Shown piece by piece: positions 55,347 to 64,000 of a DNA stretch of 64,000 nt. Every line of letters begins with the position of its first letter. Position 1 is the stretch's first letter. The stretch is taken from contig OZ038389.1 in assembly GCA_964036045.1 (NCBI GenBank), positions 38,945,998 to 39,009,997 of the forward strand, read 5' to 3'. The translations under genes and the position numbers were made by a program. The stretch is from Eutreptiella sp. 'Long Island Sound 2002'. Its lineage: Eukaryota > Euglenozoa > Euglenophyceae > Eutreptiales > Eutreptiaceae. The notes under the pieces were generated by a model. That model saw nothing but the letters and a program-made list of their open reading frames with translations, searched no databases and was not told the DNA's origin.

Positions 55347-57019
55347 CATGGTGGTTCCAATCCTGTTTTGTTGCTCTGCTGTGCTTTGGGGTCCATCTTT
55401 TGTTTTTTGTGCCTGCTAGAGGAAATTCGAAGGCCTGGGGACGATTCCATGGGTTCCGGCATAAGGTTTGCAATCGATTTTGGCGATTAATCGATTAATC
55501 GGTTGATTGGCGATTATCGTCCATAATTTTTGAAAAATTGCATCGAATTGGTTATTTTTTAAAAAAAATCGCTATCGCATCGATCATTTAAGTAGAAATG
55601 CCGCTGCGAAGCGCACCCTCAAACGCCGCAAGCCGCAACCGAGAATGTCCTCTGGTTCACAGAAGAAAGAGGTAACATGAGAAATCAAGTACATCTTTGC
55701 TAAAAAGTGTAACCATCTCGAAGAATGCAAGTAATTATCGTTTCGCTGCATTTTTTGTTATCTTCAGAAAACCAAAAGGAACAAGAGGAACGATGTAGGA
55801 GACAAGTCAACGCTACTACAGGAGAGGGCCAGCGCATGAGATTCTTCAACGAGGAAGGCCAGCAAGCTGGAGACTTTGCCAGAGAATAGCAGCGAGCAGG
55901 AGGCCATCAAGCAGGAGACTTCATCCGAGAACGCCAGCGCGTGAGATGCTTTGCCTGAGAAGCCCAGCGAGCAGGAGACTTCGCCGGAGAAGCCGAGGGA
56001 GCACGAGACTTTGCCAGAGAAGGCCAGCGAGCAGGAGACTTCGTCCCAGAAGGCCAGCGCGTGAGATGCTTCGCCGACGAAGGCCAGCGAGCAGGAGACG
56101 TCGCCCGGAGAAGGCCAGCGCGTGAGAAGGGACTATCGTGACGAAGACAAGCAGAGCACGCCCTCTGTGGGTGTGTCTGCTCTGTGTTTTTGTCTTTGTC
56201 TTCGGTAGCTTTTGTTTGTCTTCGTTCCTTTTCGTTTCTGCCGTCATTCTCGTAGATCTGATTTTGTCATCTGATTGTTCGAGTTTGTACCTGTGCTGTG
56301 GAGAGCTCTGAGACGTGTAGCATTGCACTGACATACGTGCTTGTTTTTGTTTTCACCGTTCGTTAGTTTTTTGCATCTTGTGGACTGCTTGGTCTAGGTC
56401 TCTGTCGTGGCAGATTGTGTTGTTTGCCATCTAATTACGACGTCGGATTGTTTTGTTTCGCCATGATTGCGTTGCTTGTGTTACTTGCTCTTGTTTTCGT
56501 TTGCTTCTGTGTTCTGCTGTCAGGCGTGTCTTGTCCTCTCTTCTTTGGTCTCTGCAGGCAAGACAACGTAAACTTTAGAAGTGTGGAGAGGAGATGTTTA
56601 ATATGTCCAGTTTCGTACCGTCAGTGTGTCCGAAGTACTCACAAGTGTTGAAAAAAGATAACCCACATGCTGCTTGTGGAAGTGCTGTGTGGTCTTTGCA
56701 GTGATGGCCGCAGTTTTTGGATGAGATTTTGTGTTATTTTGCTTTTGGCCTTTGAGCTTGTTTGAGGCACAGTGAATAGACTCAAATTGCCATGTGGTTT
56801 GCAGGTGCCATTGGACAGTGTTTTAAGAGGGGGGTGCCCACATCACCTCCGACGTGCACGCGTGAGCCTGCTGACCGCAAATCGCATTCTCCGCAACTCG
56901 CAGGCCAGTCTGTTCTATTTTTTTCTGCCTGCGGCCGTTTCTGAGTGCGTATTTCTCTTTTTTACGACACTGCGGTAATTCTGAGCTATCGCCTCCCTTT
57001 TTTGAGCATACTTTCAGTG
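55347..57019 (+). other. Non-coding stretch before the LINE ORF1
   Basis: It contains an AT-rich patch with repeated ATCGATTAATCG at about 55,470-55,570, a minisatellite at 55,865-56,120, and pyrimidine-rich sequence thereafter. Part of it may be the LINE 5' untranslated region, but I cannot fix its start. No gene is supported. Confidence 0.5.
55865..56120. repeat. Minisatellite based on ggccagcgagcaggagac
   Basis: Alternating units ggccagcgagcaggagac, ttcgccrgagaa and ggccagcgcgtgagatgc, with a basic period of about 30-36 bp over some 250 bp. Confidence 0.8.
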
Positions 57020-59591
57020 ATGCGGACTCGCCCCGACACTCCCTTGCCTGTTGACTCTTCCGTCAATTCTGCCACCTCTACAAGAAAGTCGTCCGCCTCT
57101 TCGAAGGCCACTTCATGTAACCCGGGAAGTACCAAGTCTCTCCCCAAGAACATTAAGTCTATGATCCTTGCTAATGCAAAGCGCGATAGCAACGTGTCCA
57201 CCCTCGTGGACGTTGATTCAATGGAGATTCCCATTGACCCGTTTGACTTTGGCTATGATCAAGCCACTTCTCTTGATACGGAAAAAAAAGATGAAGATCA
57301 AAAAAAATTGCCCGCTTCCCATGCCTCTCCAAAAGATGATAACGCATCCACATGTAGTGGTGCTCTTTCTCCCAACCCATCCGATGTTTCCCCAACCTTG
57401 ACGGAAGGTGGGGAGGGAAAAAAAATGGCCATGAAAAAAAAGGCAAGGAGAAAAAGAAAAAAAAGATCTCGAAGACGGTGCAATATACTCTCATATACAC
57501 ACTTCCACTTCTAGTGGAGCTTCCGCGTCGTCCCCACACCCTCTTCCTCACTCTAGCGAGGAACACAATGATTCCATGACCGAAGATGCGCCCTCTGAAG
57601 GCGCACATGGTGATCATCATGTGGAATCGTCAAAGGTGCTTTTTCCCACCTTCACCGGGTCTTCTCCAAACGTCACACCCGTTAAAAGAAACCCCGCTGC
57701 CCGGAGTGCCCCCGCGCCCGAACTATTCGAGCATGAGTCCGCCGTGCCCTCGCACAAAGACCTCCGCCCGGATGGTGATCCCATCCCAATTGCCCTTGTA
57801 GGGAACCCCATAAAAGCACTAGGAAGCCGGTCCTTCACGTCCCACGGAGCCTTGCCCACGGGATTCCCCGAAGTTAGAGATGTGACCAAAGACCTAGTTG
57901 CGGGCAAAGTCCACGTCCGGGGACAAAGCCGCTTTTCCCGTGTAGACATCATAAATACACAAGTATATCACGATGCCCTTCCTTTGCCGCCACGTGATCT
58001 TTTGGCTGCCTTAGTGCCCGTTCCCCAAATTTTGATCTACGGTGATGGCTTGCCATACCCCGGATTCCTTGGAAGCTTCTCGGTTGCCGACTTGCCCAAT
58101 TTTGAGTGGACAAAACTCATAGGACTCGTGACTTTTCTTATACTCCCCAACTCCGCGCCCTTTCAAGACGAGGCGCCTTTCTTTTCGCACCGCACCGTCA
58201 TAAAAAATTTGGTTACCATGCTCAGAACCGCCAAAGAACAAAATAAACCAACAACGGTATGGGTGGCCTACGAATCCCGCTCCAACGTAGCTGATGTAGA
58301 GCTTGCCACCATACTGGACCGCCGCATCGACTTGGTACCGGCGCTCAATTTTTTGTGGTTATCAGTAGTCTGCCCCATCATTCACTTGGCGCACCGTGAA
58401 GGCCTCTCTGAAAACATCCGAGTATCCCCCAACCCCCTCGATCACCCACTCATTATTTTTCACCTCACATCGTTCCCACTACCCAAGGGCCATGTCCCAC
58501 AAACCGTGGGTTATTTTCCCAAGGATGTGCCGTCCCACGAACCCATTCCTCCTTCCATACATACCCCCGCCTCAACGCTCTTCCATGTACGGATAGATGT
58601 TCCCACATCCATCAAGCGAGAGATTGATGGCATAGACATGCAATGGAACATCACGGGGTCACTTCTCCTGATGCTACTTTTGAATGGTTTGTCGCCGGAT
58701 GACACCTCCACGATTCTCAATGAGCTCCAAATCCCGCGCATCACCAAAAGCTGCTGGCCAGTGATGCTCAAGTCAGCACCTGAAAACTATAAGCTGTTTC
58801 ACTTTTTTGTGCCCTTCGATGTCCTAGGCAAGTTCTATGATGAGCAACCCGCACTCACGGAACTAGGAATCTCCATCGGACTCCTTGACCGCTCGGTCAA
58901 GGAATCCTCCCTCATTATCACACACCAACCGAGGTTCGTCAAATGACAAAAAGGCCAACGGAAAATGCCCTCCAATGAAATCCGAACGGCGATTGAGATG
59001 AACCCGCCCCTCTATCGCAAGTTCGCATTCCTCGTGCTCCTCAACAAATACGACTTGCTCGGCATGGTGCACGAGCCCATGCTCATCCAGCCGACAGTCC
59101 AAGAGGTTGAGGACCTAGGGGACTTGATCTGCGTATCCGCCCAGACACAACAGCGCGTCTTCGCGAAAGAAGTGGCCAAAGTAGTTGAGCCCCCATACAC
59201 CCTGGTCTGCTTCTTCCCCACCTTCAGCACCAAGGATGTGCTCAAATCTGCAGCTAGTTTTGGGCCGGTTGAGTCCCATCAGCTCTTCCAACAATCCGGT
59301 ATTTTGTTAGTGAAATACCAATCCCCCGACTCAGCCGCTCTTGCCTACGGGGCCACCCTTCCAGGCCCGGTGTGCTTCACCTCTGGTAATGCAGATCAAG
59401 ACACCAATATCTCTCTGGCAGAGCGCCTCTGGCGCCTGGATCTGGCTGCCATGCCACCCCCAAAACTCAACGAAGCAAATCTAGCGGCAGCGGCCCTACC
59501 AGACCTCGCACTTCCTGAAATTGCGTCTGCTTCACGCTCCCCGGTACCCTCCGTCAATGCATCCACGGGAAAAGCATCGTCCTTTCGGTGA
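57020..59591 (+). pseudogene. LINE-1 ORF1 (RNA-binding protein)
   Basis: ATG at 57,020 in frame 2; coding passes to frame 3 near 57,470 at an A-rich run, and an in-frame TGA lies at 58,944 (CGA-like context). The N-terminus is Ser/Thr-rich with a basic KKKARRKRKKRSRR cluster. The middle is a long unrecognised domain. The C-terminal part has an RRM-like fold signature, YTLVCFFPTFSTKDV followed by GILLVKYQSPDSAALAYG (about 59,195-59,360). RRM-bearing ORF1 proteins are known from L1-clade LINEs and coat the RNA. A Pro/Ala-rich tail follows. Confidence 0.6.
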
Positions 59592-60095
59592 TCATCCCTC
59601 CTATGCCTCCTCAGGAATCCCGATCCGACAAAAGGCCAAAGGCTTACCCGTTCCCATGAGTCAAGTGATTCGGCCCAGAGAGCGCATCACTTACTCGTAT
59701 GCCTCCCTATCCTCTCTCTTGTACTCTTTGCGACCAGGGCATGTCAGTTTTCTGCATGTACCGTCTATAAGCGTAGCCTTCCATAGGCTGCACCAGCGAT
59801 TGTTTGCCATCTCCTATCTCGCGTCTACGTGTAGCATTTCTTTCCTGAGCACAGTCATCCCTTTACTGCCCACAGCTGGTGACCTGCGCGGTCTTTCACC
59901 GCGACCTCTTGAACCAGCTAACGGGCTTGTACTGCCCCTGCGCCCGCCAATGATTTTTGCACACTGTGCCGCTTACGTGATCGCTTTCGATACGTTACAC
60001 CGGCGACTGGTGGCATTTTCCCACTCACTCTGCACGCACAGCCCAATCAAGACATACACCAAGGCGCTAGCCCTCAAGAAGCCCCAATAGCGAAA
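59592..60095 (+). other. Inter-ORF region of LINE-1
   Basis: About 500 bp in which a different frame stays open (59,521-60,090) without any motif. I see no gene; it may be a spacer or a frame-shifted ORF2 leader. Confidence 0.4.
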
Positions 60096-61724
60096 GTGAC
60101 GAACTTGGTACGCAACTCTGGTGGTAATAGTGAGCACTCGATGACAGAGGTCCTCACGACTCCCCCACACATCGCCACGCGGCGCCAGTCGCTTGCGGCT
60201 GTTTTCTACATGGGCCTGTGCACACTGCTGGTATTTCTTTCTCAGCTTGTGACGGTACCCCTGGTCATCTCCGCCCTCCCACCCATTCTGAAGCCCACTA
60301 CATCGCCTAACGCCCGAAGTACAGATGCTGACCATCCAGGTCCTGCAATGCCCCCTGACCCCACCCACGCCTGCACGCCAACATACGACACACTCACATT
60401 CAGTGCCCTTAATGTCGGTGGAGTTGAGATCACCCCTAACAGATTTTGCCACCTGCTAGCTGGCTACACACGTCTGCCTCACACCATCTCTCTCAGCGAG
60501 TTTCGTCCCAGCACTGCCTCTCACCTGCGGGACCACGAACGGGTGGCTCGCTACTGGGGATACCACCTGCTTGCCAGCTCACCCGACACCAGAGCGGGCG
60601 TCGCCCTGCTGATACACACGTCCATTGCCCCTGCCAAACCGCGCCAACGTACACACATACCAGGGAGACTAGTCTCATGTCGCCTACCCCTGCACACAGA
60701 CCCCCTAATGCCCCATGTCACCGTGGCGTCGTACTACGGCCCGCATACGGCTAAGGAACGAATCACGTGCGAAAGACACCTAGACCCTTTGCTCAAGGAA
60801 TGCTCCATCGTGCTCGGAGACTATAATGCAGTGACCCACGTGTCACACACCACTGCCCTCAGGGCCAACATCTGGCCCTGGCTAGTTGCCAAGGAACGGT
60901 CCACTGCCCTGACCAACCTCATCTTGCCCCACTTCTCTGAGGTGCCATACACACGATTGAGAAGGTACCACGGTACCAAGAGCTACATTGATCGGGCCTA
61001 CGGGTCCAGATCCTTTACCTCCTTCTTCCAGTCGACAGCCGCCTCCGTGCCAGACTTTTCCAGCGTGACAGGAATCCAGGACCACGATCCAATCGTGGTA
61101 CATACCATACCATGGAGCACCCCGCACGTTCCCGAAGCCCGATGTGCCCTGTGGAACCGGAGGGATGTCTCTAAATACCAACGCAAAATCAGCACACTTG
61201 CCCGCGACATACCCGTCCCGAACACATATGCAGAAGTCGAGCACACATACTCGCTACTCACCACACACATGCTCACGGCAATGCGAGAGGTCAATGAGCA
61301 GAAGCCGCCCCCGCCACGCACCAACACCGATGTGACCGACTGGTCAATGGTGGTCCGCCATCTGGCTAAGCAAGCCAAGCGCCGCTCCAAAGTTTTTTAC
61401 CGGCGTGTCAAAAACACCCTGCTCACGCCCCCCTCGCAATCCACCCTCCCAACCCCCACCAGAAAAATACAGCGCATTTTACAGCGCAACACACCCTGGA
61501 GTTCCACGGCCCTCGACCTCGTACCACAGCAATCAGCTTTACCCGATCCGCCCCCCCCAGCGGTAGCCGAGCTCAGGAAACTGGCACGCGCACCACGAAA
61601 AAAATCCCCAGGACCGGACGGAGTACCGCCGTACCTCCTGGCCTCCCTACCCGATGCCCTTTTCGGCATAGTGCACAAATGCCTTACTCTGTGCTATGAG
61701 TCTGGCTCCATCCCCGACCCCTGG
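60096..61724 (+). pseudogene. LINE-1 ORF2, APE-type endonuclease and start of reverse transcriptase
   Basis: Endonuclease blocks are in order: ALNVGG (about 60,400), LSEFRPS (about 60,495), SYYGPH, LGDYNAV (about 60,815), SYIDRAY (about 60,980) and DHDPIVV (about 61,080). A linker follows, then PGPDGVPPYLL (about 61,612), the conserved entry to LINE RT, after which the sequence stops at the LTR boundary. The true start is uncertain: the first 90 codons include a hydrophobic segment unusual for ORF2 and may be leader sequence. The frame is otherwise intact. Confidence 0.75.
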
Positions 61725-64000
61725 TGACGCGTTCCCGTGGGGGACCGGCCACGGGACGCTGCGGGACACGCGCAAGTGAGCAGGCAGGCAAAGCACTACG
61801 CTCACAGGGGCATCAATGCGCTCATGTCATGTGACAAAGCGTTTCAGTATCCTTGCCACTCTGCAACAAGGGAACGAAAGTATGTACAGCAACACATCAG
61901 GATATGTACACATGGGGTTAAGACTGGACTGGGGTAAGGGCATCACAGGACAATAGACACTCCATCCTAACTTGTATCCCAATCCCAGGTCCGACCCTCT
62001 CAGTGGCTGGTGGGGGCGGGGGCTCAAACACAACCCATGCCCTGCTCAGTCCGGACCCTGAAACCCTGCCAATGGGGGAGGTGTCCCGCACAGCCACAGG
62101 CGAGTTCTCCGAAAACCAATGTGCTCCAAGGCCAACCGACAGTGGCTCCCTATGCTCCCTTAATGGCAGGTCCCAACTCCTCTCTGAGCCAGAGATATGG
62201 CCCCGCCATTATCACCTAGGAGTTGGTAGCTGAAAATGGGCTGTTTCAGCCCAAACTGAAATTAGCTTGAAAAACTCCAAAATTGACCCCTCGTCCGGAC
62301 CTGCCAGAGGTGGGGACGAGGCAACTGACCCCATGCCCTTCGAGTACAAACTCCCTGGAGCCCTCACCCAACATGGTTCCCTCTGAGGTCCCGGCATCAG
62401 GGCAACGCGGATGAGTCAAGTGGGGTCATGATACCAAAATCCCCAAGTTTGGCGTCATTCCCATGCGTGGCTCGCCCGGTCAAGGTAAGGCCAATGGCTC
62501 ACAGGGTAGGAGGCAGGACCTAGGACTTTTATCTGAGTGTACAACCTGAAGTTAGGTCCGGGCTCCCTATGGGCATAGAGAAATGGGGCCGCCAATTGAC
62601 CACACGGAAGGGGGAAATTGGGGTCCCAAAATGGGGTCATTTTGGCTGCTCGAAATGAGCCAAAATCCGGGGTGCTCTCAATAGAATATCTCCACGCCGG
62701 CTTGGAGATTCGATCCGCCATTTCATACGCGATCCACCGGGAGTCCAACAGAGACTCCCATGCACTTGGCTCCCAAAGATCTCCATGCCACCTGGCGTGG
62801 TGACGATCCCAATTGGGTCCACAAATGCCAAAGTTGCAAAATTGCCCACACTCACTTTGGGCTAGCACCTTAACGAAGGTGGCTCCGCTTCGCCCACGTG
62901 GTGTGTGGACCATGGGGACCATTACCCATAACACCCACGTCATATATGGTCCATTGGTCCATGCGTCCGGCGTGCACGAAGGTTAGAACATGGTGCACGG
63001 CGGGCAGCAAAAGTGGAAAATTGCTCAAAATGGTCAAAAATGCGCACACTCATGGTTGGGGCAAATGAGGCACATGCCCGACTTGGACCGGAGTGTGCCA
63101 TAGGATTGGTATCAAGTCCCATGTGTCCAACATATCTTTTGGGCGTCGCCCAACTCCTCCGGTTTTGGGAATGGCAGGGTCGCCAAGTGAGCCCATGATT
63201 TGGGATAGTCCCAAATTGCCAACATGGCGGCCACGGTATGCCAATCTCAAGAGGAGTTATTCGCTGGGTCCAAGATATGTTGGGCACCGAAGTATGTACC
63301 CTCATAACATACTTGGGTCATGATGTCAATTGAACGCAACGTTGAGATACACGGTTGCCACTTGACATCATGACGGGCCAAAAGCGGCAAAATTGGCACA
63401 AAGACGCACAAAAGTGCATTGAAAGGTGCACAATTATATTATAATGTCTTCGGCTTGGATCGTGCAATCACTTAATCCTTCTAAACACAAGGACTTGACA
63501 CCAATGACCTTCGATCCCACATATGTGCTCCACTTGGGGCGCCTTGAAAAGTTACGAGCGCTACTTCCCAAGTGGGCACATGAAAATATGGAAAATTGCA
63601 AAACACACACCTTGCTCCCAACGCATCGCTTCGGGATCGCCACACAAGCTTCCCTTCACGAAGGTTAAGCTTGCAATTGATCGTAGAGAGTATGGAGAAG
63701 GAGCTTGCACAATATGAGGTCCATTGGCGGGTTTGGCTTCGAGCGATGGACCCGCCAAATGGGCACGCAACACAATACAAGGCACAAACTCCATATTGCC
63801 CAAAAGGGTAGCTCCCCCCACGATATGTCATGCCCCTCCAAGGGCATAACTTTGTGTCAATCGCTCATAGGAACTCAAGGAGAGTTCCTATGCAACACCA
63901 ACACTTGCGCGCTACACTCGAAAGTTATCTTAACGCACGCAATGTCATGGCCAAAGAGTTATAACGCAAACTCTACCCTCTTGACCATGATCCATTACAC
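61725..64000 (-). repeat. LTR of the RT-B family, third copy, minus strand, running off the window
   Basis: It starts exactly at TGACGCGTTCCC, the reverse complement of the RT-B LTR 3' end. From 61,725 to about 62,845 it matches 8,086-9,192 with moderate divergence; beyond that (U3 side) the sequence is unrelated. It is either a solo LTR or the 3' LTR of a related element. No coding sequence is recognised up to the window end. Confidence 0.75.

Larger units (their letters stand above)
57020..61724 (+). mobile_element. LINE-1, non-LTR retrotransposon truncated at its RT
   Basis: ORF1 (57,020-59,591) and ORF2 (60,096-61,724) lie in the order typical of L1-type LINEs. The element is cut at 61,724 by an LTR, only about 40 codons into the reverse transcriptase. 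Its 5' boundary is undefined. Confidence 0.75.

Noticed and set aside
1-64000. TAG reassigned to glutamine in the host nuclear code
   Set aside because: TGA stops also interrupt the same genes, TAA ends the MULE transposase and RT-A pol, and deamination of CAG explains the pattern with fewer assumptions.

Overview
The window is a stretch of eukaryotic nuclear DNA made almost entirely of mobile elements. I see no convincing ordinary host gene and no bacterial features. The evidence is three chromodomain-type Ty3/gypsy retrotransposons, a FAR1/MULE-type DNA transposon with spliceosomal (GT-AG) introns, an APE-type LINE, tRNA-like Pol III promoter sequences, and LTRs with TATA boxes. FAR1/MULE transposases and chromoviruses point to the plant/algal side of eukaryotes. 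However, three elements carry a primer-binding site GGTAGCAGAG, which fits an initiator tRNA ending CUCUGCUACCA and not the land-plant form ending CUCUGAUACCA. A large repeat-rich alga or charophyte (Chara-like) genome is my best guess, held with low confidence.

Layout, left half (1-41.4 kb): four LTR retrotransposons nested one inside another. RT-D (minus strand, gag fragment and LTR at 39.19-41.4 kb) is split by RT-A (plus, 1-39,187; its 5' end lies outside the window). RT-A is split by RT-B (plus, 6,001-33,789; about 17.5 kb once its own insertion is removed, with 3.2-3.3 kb LTRs). RT-B's 3' LTR is split by RT-C (plus, 22,470-32,715; 481 bp LTRs, 5 bp target duplication GGAGA). RT-A, RT-B and RT-C encode gag, aspartic protease, an extra domain resembling the DIRS/phage N6-adenine methyltransferase fold, reverse transcriptase, RNase H, integrase and a chromodomain. 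All are broken by stops and frameshifts.

Layout, right half: a small terminal-inverted-repeat element with TA ends (41,446-42,068), then a MULE (42,198-53,666) with 62 bp terminal inverted repeats. The MULE has two convergent genes: a multi-exon unknown gene on the plus strand and a FAR1-MULE-SWIM transposase on the minus strand. This is the same arrangement as maize MuDR (mudrA/mudrB). A young non-autonomous LTR element, RT-E (44,614-48,507, minus strand, target duplication CTGAC), sits inside an exon of the plus-strand gene. To the right lie exons of an unrecognised gene (53.7-55.35 kb) with large intronic microsatellites, minisatellite-rich DNA, a LINE (ORF1 with an RRM-like segment; ORF2 with endonuclease and the start of RT) from about 57.0 to 61.72 kb, and finally an LTR related to that of RT-B (minus strand, 61,725 to the window end) that truncates the LINE.

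The coding parts work together as transposition machineries rather than as a host pathway. Order of insertion by nesting and by-eye LTR divergence: RT-D before RT-A before RT-B before RT-C (about 15 differences in 481 bp); RT-E is youngest (about 4 differences in 504 bp).
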